From positions 347,454 through 411,453 of the forward strand of contig CAVWOV010000020.1 in assembly GCA_963756715.1 (NCBI GenBank): a DNA stretch of 64,000 nucleotides, in the 5' to 3' direction. Both the position numbers and the translations under genes were made by a program. Shown here piece by piece: positions 39,734 through 48,375 of this stretch. Origin of the DNA: VAZQ01 sp963756715 (GTDB taxonomy: Bacteria > Pseudomonadota > Alphaproteobacteria > Rhizobiales > Xanthobacteraceae). Below the pieces are notes generated by a model, which saw only the letters and a list, made by a program, of their open reading frames with translations, did not search any database and was not told the DNA's origin. The number at the start of each line of letters is the position of its first letter. Positions within the stretch are counted from its first letter, which is position 1.

Positions 39734-40102
39734 CTACCACCTCCAGGGACCAAACTTGCTCCAGCCGCAGATCGTAACGCAAGTCGAGTGCCGAGCGAAA
39801 TTGTAGAATACCGCCTCGGCGCAGCGGCCGTTCCAATCGCCCTCGACCAGCCTGATCGGGTCGCCCGCGGCCCAGCCGAAGCAGGCAGGCGTTGTGCCCG
39901 TGAAATGCCGGCCGTTGATGATGAAGTTGCCGCTCCACGGCGGCTGCACCACTTCGATCACATGGCGCTCGGGCGGCAGATAGATGCGATGACCGTAATG
40001 ATGGCGGCGGTAGGACGGCGGCGGCTCGTCGGCGGAAGCCGGAGCGACTGCGAGGAACGCCAGCGCCGACAGCAATGCCAAGTTGATCTTACGCGCCGAC
40101 AT
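39734..40102 (-). CDS. Small secreted protein of unknown function
   Basis: A 122-residue protein with a signal peptide (INLALLSALAFLAVAPASA). The mature part is aromatic- and Trp-rich (PPWSGNFIINGRHFTG, EGDWNGRC, CGWSKFGPW) and contains four cysteines, probably two disulfides. It matches a class of small exported rhizobial proteins without a known role. Convergent with the preceding gene, 6 bases apart. Confidence 0.6.
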   Translation of the reverse strand: MSARKINLALLSALAFLAVAPASADEPPPSYRRHHYGHRIYLPPERHVIEVVQPPWSGNFIINGRHFTGTTPACFGWAAGDPIRLVEGDWNGRCAEAVFYNFARHSTCVTICGWSKFGPWRW

Positions 40103-40374
40103 GCCCGGACCCCCAACGCCACACGCACCCTCGCGGCACAATAGACCCGCCGGGACCTCAAGCTAAATGACGCAAAAAGCACAGGCCGCACAAAATGCGG
40201 ACGGAATTCCGCTCGCCAATGGCGTACAGCGCATAGCCCGGATGGGTTAGATTGGAATCCTGGGCCCGCAACCAGCGGCGCTTACGAGGCGAATCCTCTA
40301 AGCGCCCCTCTCATCGCAGTTGCGAGTTGAGTCGGCAAAATTTCACCGCTGGCAACGCCTTTTTTGGATCGAGG

Positions 40375-41365
40375 CTACGGCGTTTCTGAAAGTCCTCTCT
40401 CGAATTTCGCAATCAAAGCCGCCAGGGCTTCCGGCTGCTCACTCGTGGTGAGGTGACCGCCGGGCAACCGCTCGAACCGAAGGCCGAGTTTTCCCAACCG
40501 TTCCCGTGCGAGCTCGAGCTGCCGGTGTTCAAAGGGATCTTCGTCGCTGCCGCCTACCAGGAACGGGACCTGATCGCGATAGACCTTGAAAAGGCGGCGG
40601 AAGTCGAGCCGATCGCCTTGCGCCTTGTGATCAGCCACGAAGCCAGCCGCGGCGGCGAGAAAGAATAGGCCATCGTGCCGGTTCAGGACGCTATGAAGCT
40701 CGCGCATTTCGGCATCAGTCACTTGATAGCCTTTGGACCAGATTACCCCCAACAACATCTTGAACAGCGTGAAGGAGAGGCCCAGAACTCGCGCGTGCAC
40801 TCTTAGGGATGCGGCGCAAAAGTGGCGTGGTGAACCACGGGTGGGTATGCCCGTCGGGGAAGAGCCCGCCATTGAAGGTGAAAACGCCGCGTATTTCCGG
40901 CCCGCCCGCAGGCTCACCACGCTCTGCACGCTCAAGCCGGCGTCGCAGGTGCTCCGAGACAACAATTGCGGAAAAGTCAAAGGCAACCAGCGTTGTGGAT
41001 TCGACGGACAGATACTTCCAGACCGCCTCGACGAGATCGGTGCGTTCGGCAGTGGAATAGGCGTAATCCTTGGGCTTGTCGCTATCACCCATGCCGACAT
41101 ACTCGACGAAGAGCTTCGGCATCTCGGCTGCATCCGGCAAATGCGCCAGAACCTTCGCCCATCCGAACGAGCCGTCGGGGAATCCCGGCAGAAAGGAAAC
41201 GGCGTGCGCCGGTTCCCCCTCCTGCCTCAGGAAAATCTTCAGGGGAGTGTCTTCTGCCGCAACGATGGCTCGGGCTCTGGGGTCGTAGCCAACGCGCTTG
41301 CCACCTGCGAACCAAGCTTGCGCGGAAGAGGTTTGAATTCGGGAGAGAGTTTCTGGCGGCCTCAT
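40375..41365 (-). CDS. Alpha/beta hydrolase, haloalkane-dehalogenase-like (frame broken by one extra base)
   Basis: A hydrolase of about 330 residues. The first part contains VSFLPGFPDGSFGWAKVLAHL, FVEYVGMGDSDKPKDYAYST and the nucleophile region TTLVAFDFSAIVVSEHL (Asp instead of Ser would fit the haloalkane-dehalogenase-like group). At about 40800 one extra base shifts the frame: HPWFTTPLLRRIPK continues as RVLGLSFTLFKMLLGVIWSKGY in the next frame. The second part has FLVGGSDEDPFEH and RLPGGHLTTSEQPEALAAL with the catalytic His. Sequence-error or recent mutation cannot be separated. It is the last chromosomal-type gene before the island. Confidence 0.75.
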
Positions 41366-41723
41366 GCGTATGGTCTCGGTTCGGCTATCGGGTATTGCGG
41401 CGATTTACGGGTGGTGAGCTTTTGAACTACATCGGATCACCCACCGAAACATGAGCGGATCACGGCTTGGCCCATGAAGCATGTTTCGCGCCAGCCGTAA
41501 GGCCGCCATATTCCCGACCGCAGATCGTTCAGCGGAGGCACCGGCGAGGAGCTGACTGGCCCACGATGACTTAACTGAACATGCGTGGCCGATTGCTATC
41601 AAGCGCCATCGCGGTTTCTTGCGTTGGATGGAGCGGTTCGTCTCCATTTTGATCGCACCGGTCGTCACTCTCGTGCCTACCTTAGCGATGATCCCCGCAG
41701 CGTCTCGCAGAATAGCGGAGATT
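41366..41723. other. Intergenic, no gene recognised; left of the island junction
   Basis: A minus-strand open frame at 41405-41668 (87 codons) has no family resemblance or good start. The bases around 41410-41470 (GATCACCCACCGAAACATGAGCGG) hint at an insertion-sequence end, but no transposase is readable. Confidence 0.3.
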
Positions 41724-41769
41724 TGGCGCGCCCTAGGGGATTCGAACCCCTGTTACCGCCGTGAAAGGG
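41724..41769 (-). other. attL-like site: 3' 46 bases of a tRNA-Glu gene
   Basis: Read on the minus strand, the sequence has the anticodon loop and 3' anticodon stem (CCCTTTCACGGCGG, anticodon TTC), the T arm (GGGGTTCGAATCCCC) and the acceptor end AGGGCGCGCCA with encoded CCA. The D arm and 5' half are absent; unrelated sequence follows at 41770. This is how one end of an island integrated at a tRNA looks. Because the tRNA reads leftwards, the island should lie to the right, with the intact tRNA-Glu at its far end, which is not in this window. Confidence 0.75.
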
Positions 41770-41876
41770 TCAATACCCGTACCTTGGCGAACACAGGCGA
41801 CCATCAATAAACCCATATAAGACGATATTTCTTGCCATTACCGTCCGCCGTGATACGGTGGCTTCCGTCCACATAT

Positions 41877-41898
41877 ACTCCCCAAAAACTCCCCAAAA
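41877..41898 (+). repeat. Tandem 11-base repeat before the integrase
   Basis: ACTCCCCAAAA occurs twice in direct succession, 14-35 bases before the integrase ATG. It could be an operator or an arm-type binding site for the integrase itself or an excisionase. Confidence 0.55.
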
Positions 41899-41911
41899 TT
41901 CCGGGGTGAAA

Positions 41912-43234
41912 ATGGCACGCACCGTCCGCGACGCGAATCTCGAAACTCGCACGGCTCGCCTTCGTCTTTCGATCCGCACTGAGCCCTACTGGCGGGGCCT
42001 CGAAAAGGGATTTGCGCTCGGCTATCGCCGTCGCGGCAAGGGCGGCACCTGGCTCGCCCGACGGCGGCAGGACAACGGCGGCTATGGGGAGCACCGGATC
42101 GGCACCACGGACGATCTCCAGGACGCTGACGGGGTAGCCATTCTCGACTACGGGCAGGCCCAAAAGGCGGCACGGGAATGGTGGCGAGCCGAACGCCGGC
42201 GGGAAGAGGGCCACGACACGCGGGAGGGTCCTCTCACCGTCGCTGAAGCCGTGGCTGACTACCTCAAGGCTTACGACCGGCGAGGCGGTAAGGCTGTGTA
42301 TGACACCCGGCGCACTGCGGAGGCGCACATCCTTCCGTCGCTCGGAGTTGTTACCGTCGCCAAGCTCACGGCGGGCAAGATTACCGACTGGCACCACGGG
42401 CTTGCGGAGAAAAGGGCACGTGCCCGGACCAAACCGGGGCGCAAGCAAAACTATCGCAGGGCCGAAACCGGTTCCGATGCCATTCGCAAGCGCCGCGCCA
42501 CCGCCAACCGTATCCTTACAGTCCTGAAAGCTGCCCTCAATCACGCCTGGAAGGCTGGACACGTTGCGAGCGATGATGCTTGGCGGCGGGTGAAGCCATT
42601 TAGGGCCGTTGAAACGGCTCGGGTGCGTTATTTGTCCGAAGCCGAATGTGTGCGGCTAGTAAATGCTTGCGAGCCAGCATTCCGGCAACTCGTTCGCGGA
42701 GCCTTGCTGACCGGCTGCCGATACTCTGAGTTGGTGTTCTTGTGTGCGGCGGACTTTAATCCAGATTCCGGCATCGTCACCGTACGCGAGACCAAGACAA
42801 GCAAGCCTCGCCATGTGGTCCTGACCGAAGAGGGGCAACGGCTGTTTGCGGCGATGACAGCGGGCAAGGTCGGGAGCGATCCGGTCTTTGTACGAGCGGA
42901 CGCTGGTCTATGGGGTAAGGGGCATCAAATGCGGCCGATGGCGGAGGCGTGCAAGCACGCGAAGATCAAGCCGGCGATTTCATTTCACGTGCTGCGCCAC
43001 ACGCACGGCTCCACGTTAGCTATGAAGGGCGTGCCAATGGGGGTTATTGCCGAACAGTTAGGTCACGCCGACACGCGCATGACGGAAAAGCACTACGCGC
43101 ATCTTGCGCCGTCCTATGTCGCGGACACGATCCGCGCCCACTTCCCGACACTGGGTATTGCAGACGATGCGAGGGTGCTCGCTATTGCGCCAAAGCGGCG
43201 AAGTTCCGAGAGACTGGCGCCCGGGTCTCATTAA
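41912..43234 (+). CDS. Tyrosine site-specific integrase
   Basis: A 440-residue phage-type integrase. The N-terminal arm-binding part has RTVRDANLETRTARLRL and GLEKGFALGYRRRGKGGTW, a signature of rhizobial island integrases. A core-binding domain follows (PLTVAEAVADYLKAY). The catalytic residues are seen: Arg in LTGCRYSELVFL, Lys in ETKTSKPRHV, HxLRHTHGS, and LGHADTRMTEKHYAHL with the nucleophilic Tyr. The ATG at 41912 follows GGGGTGAAA; the GTG at 41858 is less likely. It lies between two tRNA-3'-end-like sequences and its stop codon touches the second. Confidence 0.92.
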   Translation: MARTVRDANLETRTARLRLSIRTEPYWRGLEKGFALGYRRRGKGGTWLARRRQDNGGYGEHRIGTTDDLQDADGVAILDYGQAQKAAREWWRAERRREEGHDTREGPLTVAEAVADYLKAYDRRGGKAVYDTRRTAEAHILPSLGVVTVAKLTAGKITDWHHGLAEKRARARTKPGRKQNYRRAETGSDAIRKRRATANRILTVLKAALNHAWKAGHVASDDAWRRVKPFRAVETARVRYLSEAECVRLVNACEPAFRQLVRGALLTGCRYSELVFLCAADFNPDSGIVTVRETKTSKPRHVVLTEEGQRLFAAMTAGKVGSDPVFVRADAGLWGKGHQMRPMAEACKHAKIKPAISFHVLRHTHGSTLAMKGVPMGVIAEQLGHADTRMTEKHYAHLAPSYVADTIRAHFPTLGIADDARVLAIAPKRRSSERLAPGSH

Positions 43235-43260
43235 GGGTTCGAATCCCACCCCTTCCGCCA
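43234..43260 (+). other. tRNA-Ser-type 3' end at the integrase stop
   Basis: AGGGTTCGAATCCCACCCCTTCCGCCA has the T arm (GGGTTCGAATCCC), acceptor strand, discriminator G and CCA of a tRNA-Ser type. The 5' part of a tRNA is absent upstream, where the integrase coding sequence stands. It is probably a second attachment site, from the same or an older integration event. Confidence 0.6.
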
Positions 43261-43261
43261 A

Positions 43262-43703
43262 TTATTCGACCAACGCATTGATTTTGCAGAGATATATTTG
43301 TAAATGTTTTTCTGCCCACGGAGCTGCCTACGACTAAGGAGCAACCGGCGCAACCGTCCGCGCCAACTTTTGAAATCCAACGCCAAGGCCGATTCGGATG
43401 GTGCGGGCGCGTGCCGCCCCCTCGATCCGCGCCGCGCCGAAGGGCAATATTATGGCGTCAACGCCGATCGAAGACCTGCAAAAGGTGCGGAGTGCTCTTG
43501 TTGCGCTGCGGCGGAGGCACGACGCTGCACATTGCTGGATGTCCGCGCCAACTGGAATAAATGATTGGCTTGGGCGAAACTGACCGAATTGCCCGCGGGT
43601 GTTCGCCGGTACAGCGCGGCCAATTAGGGGAAAATCATTGCGCTTGTCGCCTGTTGGCGTAAATGAGCGGCGACGCATTTCGATCTAAAGTAGATCAAAA
43701 TAG
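43262..43703. other. Gene-poor stretch after the integrase
   Basis: No well-supported gene. A short plus-strand frame at 43452-43583 (MASTPIEDLQKVRSALVALR, 43 residues) resembles the small rhizobial proteins of that type, preceded by AGGG, but its end departs from the family, so it may be a frameshifted remnant. Confidence 0.35.
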
Positions 43704-44042
43704 ATGACGGTAGGACGCAAGACGGGCGGCAGGCGCAAGGGCACGCCCAATAAGGTGACGGCGGCGCGACTGGCTGCGGTCGAGGCTTCGGGCTTAGTGC
43801 CGCTCGATTACCTGCTCATGGTCATGCGCGACGAGAGCAATCCAATTCAGGTGCGGCTTGATGCGGCCAAGGCCGCCGCACCTTATGTTCACCCCAGGCT
43901 TGCTGCGATCGAGCACCGAGGGAAGGACCGCACGTCGACAGATACCATCACTCGGGTGATCGTGATCCCCGCCAAGGAAATCCCGTGCGCGACGCCGCTG
44001 ATGCTGAGATCAAAGGCGGCGACGCAGGAACAAGAGGACTGA
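43704..44042 (+). CDS. Small terminase-subunit-like / rhizobial island hypothetical protein
   Basis: A 112-residue protein. The basic start GRKTGGRRKGTPNKVTAARL and the region PLDYLLMVMRDESNPIQVRLDAAKAAAPYVHPRLAAIEH are found in many rhizobial hypothetical proteins and in phage terminase small-subunit-like proteins. It could bind DNA. No terminase large subunit or other head genes follow, so a prophage is not supported. Confidence 0.65.
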   Translation: MTVGRKTGGRRKGTPNKVTAARLAAVEASGLVPLDYLLMVMRDESNPIQVRLDAAKAAAPYVHPRLAAIEHRGKDRTSTDTITRVIVIPAKEIPCATPLMLRSKAATQEQED

Positions 44043-44101
44043 GGTATCCGACGCAGCGGAACCTCGAACGAAGCAGCAGTGTGCCATCTTCCGACCGTTG
44101 A

Positions 44102-44395
44102 TCAGAGGTTCCCGGTCTCGGGCGGTAGCTCTGCCAGCTGCGCCCAGGCCAGCCACTTTTCCCAATTCTCGCGCAACTGCGCCTTCGCCGCTTCCAGCGA
44201 TGCCGCCCGGCCCTGGAGGGCCATCACCGCCGGCCCGGCGTGGACGCCGTAGATGGTCCAGTACCAGCGCGCGGCGGGCTGAGCGCCGGTGACGTCTTCG
44301 TAGATGCGACCGATGTTCAGGCCGCCGCTGTAGACTACGTAGTCAGGTGTGGCCGGCGGCTGCTCAGTGATGCGCGTAAGGCGGAGGGTAAGCAA
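44102..44395 (-). CDS. Hypothetical protein with TTG start
   Basis: A 97-residue protein typical of rhizobial islands: LTLRLTRITEQPPATPDYVV, GRIYEDVTGAQPAARWYWTI and SLEAAKAQLRENWEKWLAWA. The start is a TTG at 44395 with an ideal AGGAGG 5 bases upstream, which decides it. Function unknown. Confidence 0.65.
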   Translation of the reverse strand: MLTLRLTRITEQPPATPDYVVYSGGLNIGRIYEDVTGAQPAARWYWTIYGVHAGPAVMALQGRAASLEAAKAQLRENWEKWLAWAQLAELPPETGNL

Positions 44396-44407
44396 TGGTC
44401 CTCCTAT

Positions 44408-44596
44408 CTACACCGCGATCGGGCCTTCCATGTCATTCGAGGTCGACGGTGTTGCCCATGTCGGATGTCGCCAATCAGGGTGGGTCAGTATGTAACCGCC
44501 CATCAATCCAAGAATGGCGAGCACGACAATGGCCGTCATGATCCACATTACGCGCATTTCCTTTTTTTCGGTGTTTTTTTCATTTGAGTCTGGCAT
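44408..44596 (-). CDS. Small single-helix membrane protein
   Basis: A 62-residue protein: a charged N-terminus (PDSNEKNTEKKEMRV), one transmembrane helix (MWIMTAIVVLAILGLMGGYI) and a short polar tail. GGAGGAACCG precedes the ATG at 44596. It is followed closely by the TTG-start gene on the same strand, so the two may be co-transcribed. No family recognised. Confidence 0.55.
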   Translation of the reverse strand: MPDSNEKNTEKKEMRVMWIMTAIVVLAILGLMGGYILTHPDWRHPTWATPSTSNDMEGPIAV

Positions 44597-44625
44597 CGGT
44601 TCCTCCACCTCGTCTTCCGACAGGG

Positions 44626-44817
44626 TCAATTGCCAACCACCTCAGCTTCCACAAGTCTTCCGGTTTTTGCGTCGTGCCAACCGTCCTCTCGCCAACGGCA
44701 GAGGAACGGAAGCAAATAGGTCCCGTTATGATCCTCGCAAAGTAGCTCAAAGCGTCTGTCCGGCGGCCTCTCTGGATCGTTAGAAAATTCCTCAAGCCGG
44801 CCTTGTCGTGTTGGCAC
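44626..44817 (-). CDS. Small conserved hypothetical protein, paralog A
   Basis: A 63-residue protein with the core GRLEEFSNDPERPPDRRFEL, then CEDHNGTYLLPFLCRWREDG and WHDAKTGRLVEAEVVG. The start is a GTG at 44817 with GGGAG 9 bases upstream. That start matches the paralog at 56527-56736, which begins MATRQVRLEEF. Function unknown; the Cys/His pattern is compatible with metal binding, but this is a guess. Confidence 0.65.
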   Translation of the reverse strand: MPTRQGRLEEFSNDPERPPDRRFELLCEDHNGTYLLPFLCRWREDGWHDAKTGRLVEAEVVGN

Positions 44818-44890
44818 ATTCAGTGCTCCCTGTGGCGCGATCACGGGTTGCTCGTAGCGAATGCATAGGCCAGCCGTTCGAGGGTGCCGG

Positions 44891-45100
44891 CTACGTCTTC
44901 GTCAACTCGCTCTCCCGCGCGACCCGCTCATACGGTTCATTTGCACTCTTGATGCGGTACTCATATTCGCCGCCGTTGCCGGGAAGCGGCTTGATTACTT
45001 CATAGGCGCCGCCCGGCACGTTTTTAATATATGCCGGCCTGACGGTGACGATCTCGCCGACGTTGAACTTGTGGGAGGACACGGGTTCCTCAACCTTCAT
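44891..45100 (-). CDS. Small conserved hypothetical protein
   Basis: A 69-residue protein (SHKFNVGEIVTVRPAYIKNV, GAYEVIKPLP, YEYRIKSANEPYERVARESE). The pattern of strands suggests a small SH3-like barrel, as in other rhizobial proteins of this type. Function unknown. Confidence 0.6.
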   Translation of the reverse strand: MKVEEPVSSHKFNVGEIVTVRPAYIKNVPGGAYEVIKPLPGNGGEYEYRIKSANEPYERVARESELTKT

Positions 45101-45368
45101 TTGATTGACAAGATTAGCCGATTGCCCAGATTAGCGTATCTCCCAAGCAATCGCCAGGATGCTCGCACACAGCGCGTGGATGACACGCGCCGGCCAGCGA
45201 TGACTGCCGCAAGCTTGTCAGCAATGCCAAGCTGCCGTTCGGTGTTCGCGATAACTAGAACCCGCCGTCGTTGGTGACCTACCTTCGTCGAAGGCGGCGA
45301 TTATCTTCTGACCTGGTGCGGACAACCGCCTGACGTTTTCGTCGACCTGTCCGGCGGCGACGACCGAC

Positions 45369-45479
45369 TTACTGCATCCCGGAGTAGATCGAGGCTCCCA
45401 TTTGCGAACCCTGGAATCGGCCGGGGCTTTGGCACGCATCAAGCGTGAGTAGGAAGGCCATAAGAACGAGCAATTTCAT
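45369..45479 (-). CDS. 36-residue lipoprotein
   Basis: MKLLVLMAFLLTLDACQSPG opens a 36-residue peptide ending in SMGASIYSGMQ-like residues. The leader has a basic start, a hydrophobic core and a lipobox ending in Cys (LDAC), so it is probably acylated and exported. AGGGG lies about 8 bases before the ATG. The product resembles entericidin-sized lipoproteins by length only. Confidence 0.6.
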   Translation of the reverse strand: MKLLVLMAFLLTLDACQSPGRFQGSQMGASIYSGMQ

Positions 45480-45598
45480 GTTCAATCCCCTACGCAGGAC
45501 CGGCGATGACGGCCGGCCGTGCCACCACTCAGCGCAATGAACTAGCGCCGCCGTTGCACCAAGCGCGGGCGGTTCAATTCGGCATGAGCTCCCTTCGC

Positions 45599-46570
45599 TT
45601 AGGACGGGTGGAGTTTCATCTGTTCGAGCACCGCACGGCCGAAGAAGCCGTAGGGACTCGCCAGTGTCTCGTTGACTTCAAAATGATTGTAGCCCGGCGC
45701 GACCACGATTTGGACCGGCTTGCCCGCCGCCCGCACCGCCGCCGCGAAATCGCGCGACTGCCGTTGAAACTCTGGTGTCTCGAGCGAGCCATAGACCAGC
45801 GTCACCGGACAATTGATCTTGTCGAGATGGCGCTGCGCGCTCAGCGCGTCCTCCACTTGGTCGCTGAATTTCACGTACTCCGAGCGTTTCGACAGCCGTA
45901 CCGGCTTGAGATCGAACATGCCGGAACAGCACACCACGCCCTTAACCACATCAACCGGCAGGCCGAAGTCCTCGCGCCAGGCGGTCGTGAGCACGACGCC
46001 GGCGAGATGGCCGCCGGACGAATGGCCTGAGACATAGATGCGGTTCGGGTCGCCGCCGAAACCTTGTGCGTTCTTGTAAACCCAGGCCACAGCGCTGCGC
46101 ACCTGCTGTGCCATAGACATGAGATCGCCCTTGGTCTCGATCACATTGTTGAAATCGGGCACGGCGAAATGCGCTCCGGCGTGCACGAACATCTCGGCCG
46201 GTGTGGCGTAGTCCTTGGCGAGGCCCGAACGCCAGGCACCGCCGTGGATGAATATATGCACCGGCGCGTTCGGCTTGCGAGTGGCGTAAAGGTCGAGGCC
46301 CTCGATCGGCGTTGCGCCGTAGCTCAAGCGCTTGGGCGAGCCAATCCGCTCGCGCACCGCCTTGCTATTGGTGACGTAGCGGCCGGTAATTTGTCGCAGA
46401 TTCGGCGCATAGACGCTCTGGTCGTAGGCATCGTCGAGCTCTTTTTGATCTAGGTCGAGCCAAACCAGCGGCCCCTTTGGGCGCGCCGGCGGCGCCGATT
46501 GTGCCAGTACCGCGCCTCCCGCCATGACAGCCGCGCTCGCCAGCAATGCCCGTCGCGTCAGATGTGACAT
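45599..46570 (-). CDS. Tat-exported alpha/beta hydrolase (esterase/kynurenine formamidase-like)
   Basis: A 323-residue esterase. The Tat signal is LTRRALLASAAVMAGG. Motifs are VHIFIHGGAWRSGLAKDY (oxyanion HGG), IYVSGHSSGGHLAGVVL (nucleophile Ser in GHSSG) and APGYNHFEVNE with the catalytic His. The HGGAW and GHSSGGHLA pair is that of BD-FAE/arylformamidase-type carboxylesterases. GGGAG precedes the ATG. The natural substrate is unknown. It has chromosomal-type codon use despite its position in the island. Confidence 0.85.
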   Translation of the reverse strand: MSHLTRRALLASAAVMAGGAVLAQSAPPARPKGPLVWLDLDQKELDDAYDQSVYAPNLRQITGRYVTNSKAVRERIGSPKRLSYGATPIEGLDLYATRKPNAPVHIFIHGGAWRSGLAKDYATPAEMFVHAGAHFAVPDFNNVIETKGDLMSMAQQVRSAVAWVYKNAQGFGGDPNRIYVSGHSSGGHLAGVVLTTAWREDFGLPVDVVKGVVCCSGMFDLKPVRLSKRSEYVKFSDQVEDALSAQRHLDKINCPVTLVYGSLETPEFQRQSRDFAAAVRAAGKPVQIVVAPGYNHFEVNETLASPYGFFGRAVLEQMKLHPS

Positions 46571-46738
46571 CGCGCTCTCCCTATCTCTCTATCCCGGATT
46601 TCCCGAGATGATTTCCGGGCGGGCGCGAATTTGGCGTTTTTCCGAACTTCCCGCAAGATACACGCTAGATGGATAAGATGTGGTAGGGCGGTTCAGCCGC
46701 CTCGGCTTGTTGCTAAGATTAGTCGGTCAACTGCCCCA

Positions 46739-46985
46739 TCAGTTCAGCTTCACGCCGGACCGCTCGATGACCTGCTTGAACCGCGCGGCTTCGCCGCGGA
46801 TGCGTTCGGCCAGCGCGCTCTGGCTGATCGGAGACGTATCCATGCCAAGCTCGTTGAAGCGCTTGCGCAGCGCCTCGTCCTTCAGGATCTTGAGCATCTC
46901 GGAATCGAGACGCCATACGATCGCGGCCGGTGTGTTCGCCGGCACGTAGAGACCGAGGGTGAGACCGGCATCGACGTTGAGCCCG
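46739..46985 (-). pseudogene. TctC/Bug-family substrate-binding protein, C-terminal remnant
   Basis: The last ~80 residues of a tripartite tricarboxylate transporter receptor: TLGLYVPANTPAAIVWRLDS, LKDEALRKRFNELGMDTSPI and FKQVIERSGVKLN before the stop. The remainder is missing; a plus-strand gene fragment begins at the breakpoint near 46985. It is the product of a recombination or deletion. Confidence 0.7.
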
Positions 46986-47584
46986 CTGTCGGTCAACCGA
47001 CCGGGCGGCAACGTTACCGGCACCAGCTACTACACGGCAGGTCTTGGGACAAAGCGACTGGAGCTGCTGCATGAACTCGTGCCGCGCGCCAGTGTCATCG
47101 CCGTGCTGGTGAAAACCGGCAACCCCACCACTGAGGAGCAGTTAAGCAACCTGCAGCAGGCAGCGAATGCGCTGCGGTTGCGCTTGATCGTGCTTGCGGT
47201 GACCGGCGATGCCGATCTGGAGCCCGCCTTCGCAAAAGTCGCCCTTGAGGGAGCAGGCGCGCTCTACGTCACCGCGAGCGCATTCTTTACCTCGCGCGGC
47301 GACCAGATCGCTGGGCTCGCGGCACAACATCGCATTCCCGCGATTATCCCCGGCAGGAACCGGTAGCGGCCGGGGGACTGATCAGCTACGCAACCGATGT
47401 GGCGCTGTCCTATCGCCGTGCGGGCGTATACGCCGGCCTCATTCTCAAGGGGGCGAAGCCGGCCGAGCTGCCGGTCGAGTTGCCGACCAAATTCGAGCTG
47501 GTCATCAATCTCAAGACCGCGAACGCGCTCGGCCTGAATGTACCGAATAAGCTGCTCGCACTCGCCGACAAGGTGATCGAATGA
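46985..47584 (+). pseudogene. TrpX-like ABC substrate-binding protein remnant
   Basis: An interior and C-terminal part of a PF04392 (ABC_sub_bind) protein: SVNRPGGNVTGTSYYTAGLG, RLELLHELVPRASVIAVLV and, after a frame change near 47350, LISYATDVALSYRRAGVYAG and KFELVINLKTANALGLNVPN. The N-terminus is absent. It ends in an ATGA overlap with the next fragment, as in the tandem genes of this type in rhizobia. Confidence 0.75.
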
Positions 47585-48088
47585 GACGGCGCGAGTTTAT
47601 CGGGGTGCTCGGTGGCGCGGTGTCGGCGTGGCCGATGGCAGCGCGGGGGCAACAGGGCGAGCGAATGCGGCACGTCGGGGTACTCGTGCCATTCGCCGCG
47701 GACGATGCGGAAGGGCAGGCCCGCGTCGGGGCGTTCTTTCAGGGGCTGGCGCTATTGGGTTGGACCGACGGACGCAACGTGCGGATCGACACCCGTTGGG
47801 CTACGGCCAATGCCGTCGAAATTCGTAGACACGCGGCGGAATTGGCTGCGCTCGCGCCTGATGTCGTCCTGGCTGCTGGCCCGGGCGCGTTCGCGTTGCG
47901 GGGAGCGACCGCCAACGTACCAATCGTGATCGTAGCGATCATTGACCCCGTCGGCGGCGGCTACGTCGAGAGCATGGCGCGGCCGGGCGGCAACGCCACC
48001 GGGTTCATCTCATTCGAGTACGGCATGAGCGCATGAGCGGCAAGTGGCTGGAACTGCTCAAGCAGATCGCGCCGCGCGTCACGCGGAC
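47581..48088 (+). pseudogene. Second ABC substrate-binding protein, truncated
   Basis: The N-terminal half of a PF04392 protein: MRRREFIGVLGGAVSAWPMA signal, RMRHVGVLVPFAADDAEG, LGWTDGRNVRIDTRWA, then MARPGGNATGFISFEYGMS. A frame change at about 48030 leads to KWLELLKQIAPRVTR, after which similarity stops. The rest of the gene is replaced by unrelated sequence. Confidence 0.75.
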
Positions 48089-48192
48089 GATTTCAGGGCA
48101 AAAAACTGCACTCAAGTGTGATGACCATCACATTGGCGGATACTAGGTCGGCCTAGACTTTCGCTGACGCTGTCCAGCAGGGGAGAACGACA

Positions 48193-48375
48193 ATGTTCCG
48201 CTATTTGGCTCAGATGGATACCGAATTGGCCGAGTACCGCGCTCAGGCCGAAGAATGCCAGCACACTGCTGATCTGTTCCCTGAGGATCATATGGGGCAG
48301 GAATTTGCAGAACCGGCGCGTCGTTGGCGGTTAATCGCTGAGCATTCGGATTCTTCTCCGAGATTGGCAGCATGA
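48193..48375 (+). CDS. Small rhizobial hypothetical protein
   Basis: 60 residues with the familiar start DTELAEYRAQAEECQHTADL and a second helix GQEFAEPARRWRLIAEHSD. Small helical proteins of this pattern occur in dozens of copies in Bradyrhizobium genomes. GGGGAG lies 7 bases before the ATG. Function unknown. Confidence 0.6.
   Translation: MFRYLAQMDTELAEYRAQAEECQHTADLFPEDHMGQEFAEPARRWRLIAEHSDSSPRLAA

Noticed and set aside
41724..41800. Complete tRNA-Glu gene
   Set aside because: Only the 3' 46 bases match; the expected 5' acceptor and D arm are replaced by unrelated sequence, so no functional tRNA can be folded.
43704..45100. Prophage
   Set aside because: The terminase-like small protein is alone; no capsid, portal, tail or lysis genes follow.
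45218..45442. 74-codon minus-strand frame as a gene
   Set aside because: It overlaps the 36-residue lipoprotein in another frame, and the latter has a real signal peptide and ribosome site.
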